Source: Flavobacteriaceae bacterium (lineage in GTDB: Bacteria; Bacteroidota; Bacteroidia; Flavobacteriales; Flavobacteriaceae). Taken from it: 41,335 nt of DNA. The notes beneath the pieces are model-generated. The model did no database searches and had not been told where the DNA came from. It saw only the letters and a program-made list of their open reading frames with translations. The DNA is taken from assembly GCA_023700885.1 (NCBI GenBank), contig JAMPYA010000002.1, positions 1 to 41,335 on the forward strand. Reading direction: 5' to 3'. This document shows positions 24,894 through 34,647 of this stretch, piece after piece. The translations under genes were made by a program, and so were the position numbers. Within the stretch, counting starts at the first letter, position 1. Each line of letters begins with the position of its first letter.

Positions 24894-26537
24894 TTATTCT
24901 TCAGTTTTATAAGGATAATCTGCTAAACTATTTTTAAAATGTTCTTTTGATTTATCTATGGCTTTCATAATTTTTTCCTCCGATAAATTGTACTTCATAT
25001 CAGCACCTTTTTTTTCTGGAAATTGTTCAATAATAACAGTAGATGAAGGAAATGCAAACTCAACGCCCAATTCTTTAGCCAATCTAACAATGGCCATATG
25101 TAATCTATGTTTAGACGATTGCTCAACATTCCAATCTAACTCAATAAAAAACACATTTAATAAAATCAGTAATGAAGAGTTTCCAAAACCGGTGAACTCT
25201 ACATTGTATTGATCTGACAAAGTATCTGGATGTAAAACAATTAATGCTCTAACACCTTTTACAAAGGCCTCTATTAATTCTGGCGGGGTATCATATCTAA
25301 TTGTTAATTCTGTTTTATAGCGTCTATAATGTCGTAATCCTTTGTTATTAACAACTATCTCTGCTAATTTACTGTTCGGAATTTGAAATATAGAAGTGTC
25401 AAAAGCTCTAATTCTAGTAGATCTAAATCCGACTTCTTCTACGGTACCCTCTACTCCTTCAGCAACAATCCAATCACCAATATGGAAAGGCTTATCTAAG
25501 AAAATCATAAAAGTGCCTATCAAATTTTTTACCGTATCCTGTGAAGCAAACGCTATAGCAATACCTCCAATAGAAGCTCCTGCAATTACGGTTGTTGGAT
25601 CTAATCCAAAAACGGTAAGAAGCTTTAAAAATCCGACAAATAAAACGATACCTCTTAAAAAGTTTTTAAGAATTGGCACTAATTGATCATCGAGTTTACT
25701 TTGAGTCCTCTCAGTATATTCCTCATAAAAACTCATGATTACCTTAACTAAATTTAGAAAAACTATAATCCAATATATAGTTGCAACAATTTCTAATGCT
25801 CCTAATAAAAAGTAATTTATGGTAGTCGTAAATTTTAAAGAAGGAATTAATTTTTCAATAAAAAATATCAATAGCAACATCACTATTGGTCTAGCCATGT
25901 GGCTTAAAGCGACATTGATATTGCTATTTCTTTTATGAAATACCATAAACTGTACTTTTCTAAGTATGAATGATAGTATTTCTCTGAATATAAAATAAAG
26001 TAAAGTAGTTCCTAAAATAATTATACCAACAGCAATTAATTGCCATAACTCAAAATTTAAAATCTTTTGATTGCTAATATTGGGTGTTAACTCATGAATC
26101 CATTGAGTATACCATGGATATACTTCGTTGTATAACACATCAATTTCACTAACAGTTTCTTCAGAATAGTACCATTTATTATCAATTTTGACCAAATATA
26201 CTTGAGGCAATTGTTTTGAAAACAACAAATATTTATGAGGTTTATTTACAATGGTAGTGTCTATATAATTAGGATTATTAGGAATTTTATCATAATCAAC
26301 TATTAAGCCTTTACCGGTTAAAATCATTTTTAATTTTTTGGCATTTTCTTTAGCCTCAGAAGGGTCTAAATTATAAAAAGCTTTAGCTGATTTTTCTAAG
26401 GAATAATTTTCATCACTTAAAAACTTTAAATGTGTAGAAACAGTTGCTTTTGGATTGGATAAATCAACTTTTATATTTTTTTGTGAATAGCTTATAAAAG
26501 TAACAAACACAAAAAAAGGCAACAATAACTTTTTCAT
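24894..26537 (-). CDS. MscS family mechanosensitive ion channel
   Basis: I start at the ATG ending at 26537, because it gives a clean signal peptide (MKKLLLPFFVFVTFISYSQ); an ATG 18 bp upstream would precede it with polar residues. The 547-residue protein has a periplasmic N-terminal region (20-155), then transmembrane helices near 165-190, 215-235, 240-270 and 300-320, and the pore-lining helix with AGASIGGIAIAFASQDTVKNLIG, followed by the beta-domain segment FHIGDWIVAEGVEGTVEEVGFRSTRIR, which is the MscS signature. It opens under hypoosmotic tension to release solutes. The large periplasmic domain makes it a longer MscS-like type. A -7 element is at 26576. Confidence 0.92.
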   Translation of the reverse strand: MKKLLLPFFVFVTFISYSQKNIKVDLSNPKATVSTHLKFLSDENYSLEKSAKAFYNLDPSEAKENAKKLKMILTGKGLIVDYDKIPNNPNYIDTTIVNKPHKYLLFSKQLPQVYLVKIDNKWYYSEETVSEIDVLYNEVYPWYTQWIHELTPNISNQKILNFELWQLIAVGIIILGTTLLYFIFREILSFILRKVQFMVFHKRNSNINVALSHMARPIVMLLLIFFIEKLIPSLKFTTTINYFLLGALEIVATIYWIIVFLNLVKVIMSFYEEYTERTQSKLDDQLVPILKNFLRGIVLFVGFLKLLTVFGLDPTTVIAGASIGGIAIAFASQDTVKNLIGTFMIFLDKPFHIGDWIVAEGVEGTVEEVGFRSTRIRAFDTSIFQIPNSKLAEIVVNNKGLRHYRRYKTELTIRYDTPPELIEAFVKGVRALIVLHPDTLSDQYNVEFTGFGNSSLLILLNVFFIELDWNVEQSSKHRLHMAIVRLAKELGVEFAFPSSTVIIEQFPEKKGADMKYNLSEEKIMKAIDKSKEHFKNSLADYPYKTEE

Positions 26538-26575
26538 CTGTATAGATTTTGGCATTAATAATATGGTTTGTAGTT

Positions 26576-26583
26576 CAAATATA
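26576..26583 (-). promoter_or_regulatory. Candidate -7 element for the MscS gene
   Basis: TATATTTG on the minus strand, about 38 bp upstream of the chosen start; -33 side unclear. Confidence 0.45.
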
Positions 26584-26625
26584 AGGCAATTTTAAGGAAG
26601 CTAATCCTATTAAATTATAGAAATT

Positions 26626-28536
26626 TTATTGTTTTTTAGACTTAAATTTATTTTTAAAACTATTTTGGTTTTTATTTTTATGTTGAGATGGAGCAGAATT
26701 TACAAAACCAGGAAGTAAATTTTTTAATAAATCGGGTCTAGAAAGTTTTTCTAACACATTTTTAATCCAAGCCTGATTTTCTTTTTTATACCAAAAGAAA
26801 AAGCGATGTTGTTCTAATTTTTCCTTTTTGGTCTTTGGGGTATGAATTTCTTTAAGGCTATACGGATGATATCCACTATAATAAATTACAGTAGATAAAG
26901 TCATAGGTGTTGGGGTAAAATCTTGCACTTGCTCTAACTTAAAACCCATATCCTTTGTTTCGGCTGCTAAATTTGCCATATCTTCAAGTGCACAATCTGG
27001 GTGACTAGATATAAAATAAGGAATTAACTGCTGATTTAAGTTATTTTTTTTATTCACCAAATCAAATTGATTTTTAAACAGATGAAAATTACTAAATGAG
27101 GGCTTACGCATTAGTTTCAACACTTTATCTGATGTGTGCTCTGGAGCCACTTTTAATCTACCAGAAACATGTTTTGTTATAACTTCTTTAGTAAAATTTT
27201 CTAAATCTTTTGGATCTGCTTTTTTATTAAATTCAGGAACTAATAAATCATATCTAATTCCGCTTCCTATATGCGATTTTTTAATCCCAGGATGCTTATC
27301 AATAGCTTGATATAAATCTATCATGGGTTGATGAGCGGTGTTTAAATTATAGCATACGGTTGGAGAAATACAAGAAGGTGCTATACATTTTTCACAAATG
27401 CTCATGTCTTTTCCATGCATTTTATACATGTTTGCAGAAGGACCTCCAACATCAGATAAATAGCCTTTAAAATCTTCCATTTTTGTAAGTGCATCTACTT
27501 CTTTCAAAATAGACTCCTTACTTCTACTTGCAATAAATTTTCCTTGATGCGCAGAAATCGTACAGAAACTACATCCACCAAAACATCCTCTATGAATATT
27601 TACAGAGAATTTTATCATTTCATAGGCAGAAATTAGCCCTCTATTTTTATACTTTGGATGTGGGAGTCTTGTATAAGGCAAATCAAAAGAAAAGTCAATT
27701 TCAGCTTCAGTCATGGTTTTAAAAGGCGGATTGATTACCAACTTTTTATTGCCAATATTTTGTAAAATTCTTCTTCCATTTAATTTATTTGACTCTTGCT
27801 CAATAATTTTAAAATTGGCAGCATAAGCTTTTTTATCTTCTAAACATTGTTGATGTGAATTAATAATAACATCTTCCCAATTTTTATTCTTAGGTAAATC
27901 GCTTTCATCATCTATTAGAAATGCAGTCTGATTTATAGTTTTCAATGAAGTAAATGGAACTCCTTTTTGCAATAAAGTGACAATCTCGCGTAGTGGCTGC
28001 TCTCCCATTCCGTAAACCAATAAATCGGCGCCAGAATCTGCTAAAATAGAAGGTTTTAAATGATCACATAAATAATCATAATGAGTAACTCTTCTTAACG
28101 AAGCTTCAATTCCACCAATTACAATAGGCACATCAGGGTAAAATTGCTTTATTATTTTAGAATACACAATTGTAGGATAATCTGGTCTGTGCCCAATTTC
28201 TCCACCAGGTGTATAAGCATCATTATCTCGTCTATTTTTGTTAGCGGTATAATGATTCACTAAAGAATCCATACTTCCTGCAGTAACACCAAAAAATAAT
28301 CTAGGTTTACCTAATTTGGTAAAATCTTGAAGATTATCATTTACATTGGGCTGTGGAACTATGGCCACTTTTAAACCGTAACTCTCTAATATTCTACCAA
28401 TTACAGCAGGTCCAAATGCAGGGTGATCAATATAAGCATCACCACTAAATAAAATGACATCAAGCGCTTCCCATCCCCTAATGGAAACTTCTTTTTTGGT
28501 TGTTGGTAACCAATCTGAAAGCAGGTAATTTTTCAT
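26626..28536 (-). CDS. YgiQ family radical SAM protein
   Basis: 636 residues. The N-terminal domain (about 1-300) contains SGDAYIDHPAFG and GGIEASLRRVTHYDY, typical of YgiQ, with a cobalamin-binding-like fold. The radical SAM centre follows as NIHRGCFGGCSFC with Cys318, Cys322 and Cys325, and the C-terminal part has RLKVAPEHTSDKVLKLMRKPS and LEQVQDFTPTPMTLSTV. Family members bind a 4Fe-4S cluster and S-adenosylmethionine; their reaction is not established, so no symbol is given. The lysine-rich tail (KNKNQNSFKNKFKSKK) is low-complexity. The gene stands alone with a -7 box just upstream, divergent from the next gene. Confidence 0.93.
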   Translation of the reverse strand: MKNYLLSDWLPTTKKEVSIRGWEALDVILFSGDAYIDHPAFGPAVIGRILESYGLKVAIVPQPNVNDNLQDFTKLGKPRLFFGVTAGSMDSLVNHYTANKNRRDNDAYTPGGEIGHRPDYPTIVYSKIIKQFYPDVPIVIGGIEASLRRVTHYDYLCDHLKPSILADSGADLLVYGMGEQPLREIVTLLQKGVPFTSLKTINQTAFLIDDESDLPKNKNWEDVIINSHQQCLEDKKAYAANFKIIEQESNKLNGRRILQNIGNKKLVINPPFKTMTEAEIDFSFDLPYTRLPHPKYKNRGLISAYEMIKFSVNIHRGCFGGCSFCTISAHQGKFIASRSKESILKEVDALTKMEDFKGYLSDVGGPSANMYKMHGKDMSICEKCIAPSCISPTVCYNLNTAHQPMIDLYQAIDKHPGIKKSHIGSGIRYDLLVPEFNKKADPKDLENFTKEVITKHVSGRLKVAPEHTSDKVLKLMRKPSFSNFHLFKNQFDLVNKKNNLNQQLIPYFISSHPDCALEDMANLAAETKDMGFKLEQVQDFTPTPMTLSTVIYYSGYHPYSLKEIHTPKTKKEKLEQHRFFFWYKKENQAWIKNVLEKLSRPDLLKNLLPGFVNSAPSQHKNKNQNSFKNKFKSKKQ

Positions 28537-28543
28537 GTCGATG

Positions 28544-28551
28544 CAAAAATA
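28544..28551 (-). promoter_or_regulatory. Candidate -7 element for the YgiQ-family gene
   Basis: TATTTTTG followed by C on the minus strand, 7 bp before the start codon. This suggests a very short leader. Confidence 0.45.
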
Positions 28552-28658
28552 CGATTATTATTCTGTTTGTGTGAAAGTTAAAATTTTGTTAAGTACAATT
28601 TTGAATTAAACCATAAAGATTTTTGATAGTCAAAAAGGTAAATTAAATCTTAAATTTT

Positions 28659-29117
28659 ATGAGAACTTTATTAAGCCTTTTTGCATTTACCATACTTTTT
28701 AATGTAAACGCACAACAAAAGAATTTACAGGAACAAAAACAGCAATTTTCTCCTGAACAAATTGCAGAACTTCAAACTAAAAAAATGGAGTTAGATTTTG
28801 AGCTAAACGAAAAACAACGTAAAGAGATTTATAATTTAAATCTTGAATTAGCTCAAAAAAGACAACAAAACTTAGCAGAAATGAAAGCTAGAAAATCTGA
28901 AAATAAAGCTTTTACTTCTGATGAAAAATATGAAAAAGAATTGAAAAGATTAGATGAACAAAAAAATCATCAAGCTGAAATGAAACGCATTTTGGGCGAA
29001 GAAAAATACAAAGTTTGGAAAGAAAATCACAGAGAAGAACAGTTAAATAGAAAAAAATTATTTCAAAATAAACGTTCAGAGTATCGCCAAAAAGGAGCTC
29101 TGCGTAAGCAAAATTAA
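28659..29117 (+). CDS. Small secreted helical protein (DUF4890-like)
   Basis: A 152-residue exported protein with a signal peptide ending at about residue 18 (LFNVNAQ). The mature part is nearly all charged helix, rich in Lys, Glu and Gln, with the pattern FSPEQIAELQTKKMELDFELNEKQRKEIYNLN, which is close to the flavobacterial DUF4890 proteins and reminiscent of Spy/CpxP-type periplasmic chaperones (LTxxQ motifs). The similarity to Spy is a pattern match, so a chaperone or sensor role is only inferred. It is not in an operon and is followed by a bidirectional terminator. Confidence 0.7.
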   Translation: MRTLLSLFAFTILFNVNAQQKNLQEQKQQFSPEQIAELQTKKMELDFELNEKQRKEIYNLNLELAQKRQQNLAEMKARKSENKAFTSDEKYEKELKRLDEQKNHQAEMKRILGEEKYKVWKENHREEQLNRKKLFQNKRSEYRQKGALRKQN

Positions 29118-29155
29118 AATAAAGTTAGTTAATTAGTTAATAGGTTTTTTGATTG

Positions 29156-29183
29156 AAAAACTCAGAGAAATCTGAGTTTTTTT
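29156..29183. terminator. Bidirectional terminator
   Basis: AAAAACTCAGA (29156-29166) pairs with TCTGAGTTTTT (29171-29181) around a GAAA tetraloop; it serves both convergent genes and touches the last codon of the minus-strand gene. Confidence 0.93.
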
Positions 29184-30024
29184 ATTTAGATACCTTTAAT
29201 TTTTGACCAATTGACAGTTGATTTCCATTTAAATTATTAAGCTTTATCAACTCCTCTACCGTAAAATTATATTTTTTTGAAATGGAATAAAGCGTGTCTC
29301 CTTTAATAACTTCGTGCTCTATAACAGCAATAACATCAGGGGTTTGAACTTTTGTTGAATATCCTAAAACCTGTTCATCAAAGCGATATAACTCATAGTC
29401 TTCTATTAATTTAATCAATTTTAAAGGATATAATTTATCTGTAGCGTAACCGGCTTCCTTTAATCCATAAGCCCAAGAAATATAATCATTCTCTTTAAAA
29501 GTAAATAATTTACTATAACGCGAACGGCTTGTTAAAAATGCTGAGTGATCTATAAAAGAAAGTTTAGGGTCATCATATTTTCTAAAACATTCGCCTAAAG
29601 AATCGTCATCATGAGAAACAGATTGACCTTCCCATTCTTTATGACATTTTACTCCAAAATGATTATTAGATTTAAGTGATAAATGACTTTGACCACTATT
29701 AGATTCTACAATTGCCTGAGCCAATTTTATACTTGCTGGTATTTTAAATTTTCGCATTTCTGCCATAGCTTCTCCAGAAAATACATCTATGTATAAAAGT
29801 GTCGCTATTTTTAACTGAGGTTTACGTTCTAATATTTCTCTGGCATAACCGCTATTTCTTACTTCAGTTTTTACATCTTCTTTTGTAGAAATAACAGATT
29901 CTACAGGTTTTTTGGTAACTGATTTATTTGTCGTTTGTTGCGGATAATACACCTGTTTTTTAGAATAACAACTAGACACCAGAACTGATAAGCAAATGCT
30001 ATATAAGAATATTTTAATTTTCAT
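29182..30024 (-). CDS. Lipoprotein glucosaminidase with C-terminal LysM domain
   Basis: A 280-residue lipoprotein: the signal ends LVSSC with Cys19. A Ser/Thr/Lys-rich linker (20-60) precedes a GH73 glucosaminidase domain (about 70-215) with the catalytic Glu107 in LAQAIVESNSGQSHL, followed by NNHFGVKCH, FRKYDDPKLSFIDHSAFL and YISWAYGLKEAGYATDKLYP. A single LysM repeat (about 234-279; GDTLYSISKKYNFTVEELIKLNNL) binds peptidoglycan. The enzyme likely cleaves the glycan strand during wall remodelling or division. It is the last gene of the minus-strand block before the convergent terminator, 110 bp after the ABC-F gene. Confidence 0.9.
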   Translation of the reverse strand: MKIKIFLYSICLSVLVSSCYSKKQVYYPQQTTNKSVTKKPVESVISTKEDVKTEVRNSGYAREILERKPQLKIATLLYIDVFSGEAMAEMRKFKIPASIKLAQAIVESNSGQSHLSLKSNNHFGVKCHKEWEGQSVSHDDDSLGECFRKYDDPKLSFIDHSAFLTSRSRYSKLFTFKENDYISWAYGLKEAGYATDKLYPLKLIKLIEDYELYRFDEQVLGYSTKVQTPDVIAVIEHEVIKGDTLYSISKKYNFTVEELIKLNNLNGNQLSIGQKLKVSK

Positions 30025-30134
30025 GTTAACTATTTAAAGTATGTTCTCTTTCAATTTTTTGCTAAAAATAACTAATTCCGCTATTAAAAGCCATTTTTAG
30101 CACCTCGAAAAGTGTTAATTATTTCAAAATAAAT

Positions 30135-32039
30135 TTAACTAAGTAAATCTGCGCACAATGTCCAATCATCCATTAACTGCTCTAGTTGATCTTTTTTAGT
30201 CTGATATTTTGCAAAGAATTCTGGAGTTACCTCAACTAAATTTTTAGCTAACTGTGTTTCAATATTTTTTATTTCTTCTTCAATTTTAGCAATTTCTTTT
30301 TCAAACTTATTCAGCTTATTTTTGAGTTGTTTAATTTCCTTCTCAGATTGCTTATTTTGAATATAATTTTCTTTACCACTACTATTTTCTTGAATGTTTA
30401 TGACAGTTTTCTTTTCAGCTTCTCTAAAATTATTTAAATTTTGTTGCATTAAAAACTCATTGATATTGCCTAAATATTCAATAATTTTTTGATCTTTAAA
30501 AAAATATACTTTATTGGTAAGTCCCTGTAAAAAATCTCGATCATGAGAAACTAAAATCAGTGTGCCTTCAAAATTAATAAGAGCTTGTTTTAAAACATTT
30601 TTAGAAGCAATATCTAGATGATTTGTAGGTTCATCCATTATTAAAACATTAAACGGAGAAAGCAACATTTTGCATAAGGCTAATCTGTTTCGCTCTCCAC
30701 CTGATAAAACTTTTACTTTTTTATCGGCTTCTTCACCTCCAAATAAAAATGCACCAAGCATATCACGCACTTTAGATCTATTACTTTCGTTAGCTGCGTT
30801 TTCCATCGTTTCTAAAACTGTAATATTACCATCCAAATAATCTGCCTGATTTTGAGCAAAATATCCAATTTGAACATTATGTCCATGAATAATTTTACCA
30901 TGAAACGCTACTTCTTTTACTAACATTTTTGCAAGAGTTGTTTTTCCTTGCCCGTTTTGACCTACAAAAGCAATCTTACTGCCTCTATCAATTAACATAT
31001 TAACATTGGTTAATACTTTTTTATCGCCATAATTTTTAGAAGCATCGACCACTTCGAAAACCACTTTTCCAGGCTGAATTGATAAAGGGAACTTAATATT
31101 CATTACCGAATTATCTTCATCATCTACTTCAATTCGTTCAACTTTATCTAACTTTTTAATTAAAGACTGCGCAAATGCTGCTTTTGAGGCTTTATATCTA
31201 AACTTTTCTATAAGTTGTTCTGTTTGTTTTATTTCCTTTTCTTGATTTTTTTGGGCCTGTAATTGCTTTTCTTTAATGTCACTTCTTAAAAGAAGATATT
31301 CTGAATAAGGTTTTTTATAATCATATATTTGACCTAATGAAATTTCTATGGTTCGATTGGTAACATTATCTAAAAACATTTTATCGTGTGAAACTAAGAT
31401 TACAGCACCAGGATAAGTCTTTAGAAAATTCTCAAACCACACAATTGATTCAATATCTAAATGATTTGTAGGTTCATCTAAAAGTAAAATATCATTATTT
31501 TGTAATAGTAGTTTTGCTAATTCAATTCTCATACGCCAGCCACCCGAAAAAGTGTCTGTTTGCTTATCAAAATCTTCCCGTTTAAAACCCAATCCAATTA
31601 AAATTCTTTCCGTTTCACCTTGGTATTTATAACCTCCTAATAATTCAAATCTATGATTTAAATCACTTAAATTATCTACTAATTGATTGTAATAATCACT
31701 ATTATAATCTTGATTAACAGTAAGTTCTTTGTTAATTGCATTAATTTCAGATTCAAGTTTTTCTAACTTTGTAAATGCTTTATAAGATTCTTCTAAAATG
31801 GTAAATCCTTTTTCAAAATCAATATCTTGTTTTAAAAATCCAATACATATTTCTTTATCTATTGCTATACTTCCGGCATCATATTCTTGTTCCCCTGTAA
31901 TAATTTTTAAAAGAGTAGATTTCCCTGCTCCATTTTTACCAATTAAACCAATTCGTTGACCACGATCAATTTTAAAAGTTATCTCTGAGAATAAATCTTC
32001 TCCACTAAATGAAATCGTTAAATTGTGAATATTCAGCAT
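30135..32039 (-). CDS. ABC-F family ATPase (Uup/YheS type)
   Basis: A 634-residue protein with two ATP-binding cassettes and no transmembrane helices, so a ribosome-associated ABC-F rather than a transporter. Cassette 1: Walker A GKNGAGKST (34-42), signature FSGGWRMRIELAKLLL, Walker B ILLLDEPTNHLD. A charged linker (about 230-310; KNQEKEIKQTEQLIEKFRYKASKA) has the position of the P-site tRNA-interaction motif. Cassette 2: Walker A GQNGQGKTT, signature LSGGERNRLALCKMLL, Walker B VLIMDEPTNHLD. A C-terminal coiled coil (about 560-630, EKEIKQLKNKLNKFEKEIAKIEE) is Uup-like. The EQ position is Glu in both. A -7 element is at 32065. Confidence 0.94.
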   Translation of the reverse strand: MLNIHNLTISFSGEDLFSEITFKIDRGQRIGLIGKNGAGKSTLLKIITGEQEYDAGSIAIDKEICIGFLKQDIDFEKGFTILEESYKAFTKLEKLESEINAINKELTVNQDYNSDYYNQLVDNLSDLNHRFELLGGYKYQGETERILIGLGFKREDFDKQTDTFSGGWRMRIELAKLLLQNNDILLLDEPTNHLDIESIVWFENFLKTYPGAVILVSHDKMFLDNVTNRTIEISLGQIYDYKKPYSEYLLLRSDIKEKQLQAQKNQEKEIKQTEQLIEKFRYKASKAAFAQSLIKKLDKVERIEVDDEDNSVMNIKFPLSIQPGKVVFEVVDASKNYGDKKVLTNVNMLIDRGSKIAFVGQNGQGKTTLAKMLVKEVAFHGKIIHGHNVQIGYFAQNQADYLDGNITVLETMENAANESNRSKVRDMLGAFLFGGEEADKKVKVLSGGERNRLALCKMLLSPFNVLIMDEPTNHLDIASKNVLKQALINFEGTLILVSHDRDFLQGLTNKVYFFKDQKIIEYLGNINEFLMQQNLNNFREAEKKTVINIQENSSGKENYIQNKQSEKEIKQLKNKLNKFEKEIAKIEEEIKNIETQLAKNLVEVTPEFFAKYQTKKDQLEQLMDDWTLCADLLS

Positions 32040-32064
32040 TTACTGTTAATTGAATCCTTTTTTG

Positions 32065-32072
32065 CAAAAGTA
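32065..32072 (-). promoter_or_regulatory. Candidate -7 element for the ABC-F gene
   Basis: TACTTTTG followed by C on the minus strand, matching TAnnTTTG, 25 bp before the start. Confidence 0.45.
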
Positions 32073-32110
32073 TTGAATTTAAATTTATTGAAAGAAGAAT
32101 GAATAGATAT

Positions 32111-32140
32111 AAAAAAACTCTCGACCAGCGAGAGTTTTGA
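32111..32140 (-). terminator. Terminator of the gldKLMN operon
   Basis: AAAACTCTCG (32114-32123)/CGAGAGTTTT (32129-32138) with a 5-nt loop. On the minus strand it ends in a T-run, right after gldN. Confidence 0.92.
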
Positions 32141-32152
32141 ATTTATTAGGAA

Positions 32153-33055
32153 TTAATAATTCCACATATCAAGTTCCTTATTTCGAATTCCATCTTTAAT
32201 TTTCTCAGCCTCTAAAACTTGGAATAATGAATTACCTCTTATGTAATCAGATATTTTACGATTGCCATAAATATTTTCTTCTCTTGTAATTACTGCACTA
32301 AATCTGCGTGAATTTAGAACGTGATCAAAAGAAATTGGATACGCAGAATTTTTTGGATTGAAAATTTTCATACGATGTAGAACATCTCTAGCATCTGGAT
32401 AATAAACCCAAAATACGGGTATTTTCTCGTTTGGATCACCTCCTCTTCCGATTCGTTGAATATCTGGTGCCATAGGAGCAATACCTAATAATCTATATTT
32501 TAATTCACCTAGTTTCTTATCAAAGTACCAAACACCTTTAATCTCGAAGCCTATAATACTTTGTGATGTCAATGCAGTTCTATCAATATACTCTTCAATA
32601 TTAGCATTAGGGTTCGTATTTAAAACCGCAAATCCACCATCTGCAGTATCAACTCTTACTAATCTTTTTGAAATATTTGCAGCAGTTAATTTTTGAGTAA
32701 AATAATCATCATCATATACCTGTGTAATTTTCCCAGTATTTATACCATTTAACAAAGTTTCAAAAAGTGATCGTCTGTCAGAACTTATCTGGTTACTTTC
32801 GGTTGGGTAATATAAAGGCAAATTTAATCGCTCATTTAAATCAATATACTCCCAAACAACTTTAGACCAAAGAATATCTCTATCATCGACAAAACCATAA
32901 GGTAATGGCTCATCATTATCTGCAATTAATTGTTTTTGATTCTTTTTTCCAATTTCACTAGGATCTTTAGCATTTAATAAATTTGCTTGAGACCACAAAC
33001 TATTGGTTGTGATGAATAAAATTAAAATCAGGATTATATTTTTAATAAACTTCAT
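32153..33055 (-). CDS. gldN: Type IX secretion/gliding protein GldN
   Basis: A 300-residue periplasmic protein with a cleavable signal peptide (ending around NSLWSQ, residue 23). It carries the GldN signatures DDRDILWSKVVWEYIDLNERLNLPLYYP, LNSRRFSAVITREENIYGNRKISDYI and the repeated GxWYFD-type strand regions. GldN (PorN in Porphyromonas) binds GldK and forms the large ring on the inner face of the outer membrane in the type IX secretion system. It is the last gene of the operon, only 4 bp after gldM, and a terminator follows. Confidence 0.96.
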   Translation of the reverse strand: MKFIKNIILILILFITTNSLWSQANLLNAKDPSEIGKKNQKQLIADNDEPLPYGFVDDRDILWSKVVWEYIDLNERLNLPLYYPTESNQISSDRRSLFETLLNGINTGKITQVYDDDYFTQKLTAANISKRLVRVDTADGGFAVLNTNPNANIEEYIDRTALTSQSIIGFEIKGVWYFDKKLGELKYRLLGIAPMAPDIQRIGRGGDPNEKIPVFWVYYPDARDVLHRMKIFNPKNSAYPISFDHVLNSRRFSAVITREENIYGNRKISDYIRGNSLFQVLEAEKIKDGIRNKELDMWNY

Positions 33056-33059
33056 TTTT

Positions 33060-34604
33060 CTAATTTGTTAATTCAATACTAACTGGCAAAACATTTTTTA
33101 ATTTATAAGATGAATTGTTTTGAATTTGGGCTTTAACGTCAAAAATGAGAATAATATCACCAATTTTTGCACGTTGTAAGGCTTTTTGAGCTTGATCATC
33201 AAATTTGCTACCATTAACAATTACAGTAGCTTGACCTGGAACTTTAACTTTAAATCCACTAATTACTAAATTTAAATCAAATTCAAAATCTGGAATTGCT
33301 GCTCCTATTGTTGCTTTTGCTAAACTTTCTCTAGGCATTCTTAATGATCCATATTCCATACGAACACTTCCAGTTGGAGCAGGAATGTCTTTAATTCTAA
33401 AGGTTTGACCTGAAGAAACAACAGAACCATCAGGTAGTTTTCCTGATACTTTTATTGAAACTTCACTTCCTGTTTCAGGGCTTAAAATATACTTTCCTAA
33501 ACCAGTTGATTTTCTTAAACCAGGGGCAGAAGCAGTTACATTATTATCATGAACACCAGGAATTGATATGGTAATCGGATTCTCAACACCTCTATACACA
33601 ACATTCATTTTATCTGCAGAAACTACGGCACTATTTGGTTTGGAAACAACTGCATAAGTGCTTAAAATAGGAATTTCTACTGGTTTTCCATTTTCCATGA
33701 AAACAAATTTTCCCCTTATGGTATTTTCTCCAACATTACCAGAGGGGAATTCAAGTAAAACTTGACCTGCTTCTATTTTATTTTCAGGTATATTTCTACC
33801 ATTTATTTCAACACTAGTAGGTTTTAAAGTTGGATCAACTTTTCCAAGAACAATTTTACCCTTAAACATTTCTCCTTGGAAAAAGGCCGTTTTTTCAGGA
33901 ATTACAATTGCTTCATACTTAGTCATAGAAACATCGCTAATTAATTGACCTTGAAGCAATTCACTTAATACCTCAGTTTCAGTGGTTTTAATATCCATCT
34001 GTATTTGAGTTAAGTTTGTCAAAGATGCTATTAGTGGAAATGCTTCAAAATGATATTTTAACCATTTTTTACTTTTACCTTCTCTTGTAGTAACATCTGA
34101 AGTATTAAATCTTTCATTAGATACATTAGTTAAATGCTTGGCATCTGGTCCCAATATTTTTTCTAAAGAAGTTCTATAATTATCAATTTTAGCTACAAAT
34201 TCATCTCCATTTTTACTATATCCATCACCATCAAAAAAATATTCATCTAAAAATGCACTTTGGTCCATTACTTCATAATCCTTTTTATCAGGTAATTTTT
34301 CAGTCATTTGAGATTTAAGCGCTTCAATATCATTATAAAGATCTGTAGATAACTTTCTAATATTTTCAGCTTTTACTCTTAAAGGTTCATATTTTTCTTT
34401 TTGTTCAGCTGCTTTCTGAGATAACCCATTAAATGCAACGGTATTTTTAAGGTCTGATTTTATATTTGCTTCTACTAACTTCTCATTAAGAAAACCAAAA
34501 GATGATAGCACCTCTTTAGACATATTCATTGCAAGCATTGCAATAAACACAAGGTACATAAGATTAATCATCTTTTGCCGTGGTGATAATTGTCCTCCAG
34601 CCAT
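33060..34604 (-). CDS. gldM: Type IX secretion motor protein GldM
   Basis: 514 residues. A single transmembrane helix (about 12-30, MINLMYLVFIAMLAMNM) after a short cytoplasmic tail with Arg9, then a long periplasmic part made of stacked beta-sandwich domains (helical first domain about 35-220, three later domains to 514). GldM forms a dimeric shaft of the proton-driven motor with GldL and reaches to GldKN. No cleaved signal is present, as expected. Start and length are typical. It lies between gldL (43 bp away) and gldN (4 bp). Confidence 0.97.
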   Translation of the reverse strand: MAGGQLSPRQKMINLMYLVFIAMLAMNMSKEVLSSFGFLNEKLVEANIKSDLKNTVAFNGLSQKAAEQKEKYEPLRVKAENIRKLSTDLYNDIEALKSQMTEKLPDKKDYEVMDQSAFLDEYFFDGDGYSKNGDEFVAKIDNYRTSLEKILGPDAKHLTNVSNERFNTSDVTTREGKSKKWLKYHFEAFPLIASLTNLTQIQMDIKTTETEVLSELLQGQLISDVSMTKYEAIVIPEKTAFFQGEMFKGKIVLGKVDPTLKPTSVEINGRNIPENKIEAGQVLLEFPSGNVGENTIRGKFVFMENGKPVEIPILSTYAVVSKPNSAVVSADKMNVVYRGVENPITISIPGVHDNNVTASAPGLRKSTGLGKYILSPETGSEVSIKVSGKLPDGSVVSSGQTFRIKDIPAPTGSVRMEYGSLRMPRESLAKATIGAAIPDFEFDLNLVISGFKVKVPGQATVIVNGSKFDDQAQKALQRAKIGDIILIFDVKAQIQNNSSYKLKNVLPVSIELTN

Positions 34605-34647
34605 TTCTATTTTGTTTTTATGAATACCAATGTTCTATCTACTTATA

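Noticed and set aside
29118..29145. Repeated TTAGTTAAT units after the helical-protein gene
   Set aside because: Only two short AT-rich copies; consistent with composition and not with an array or att site.
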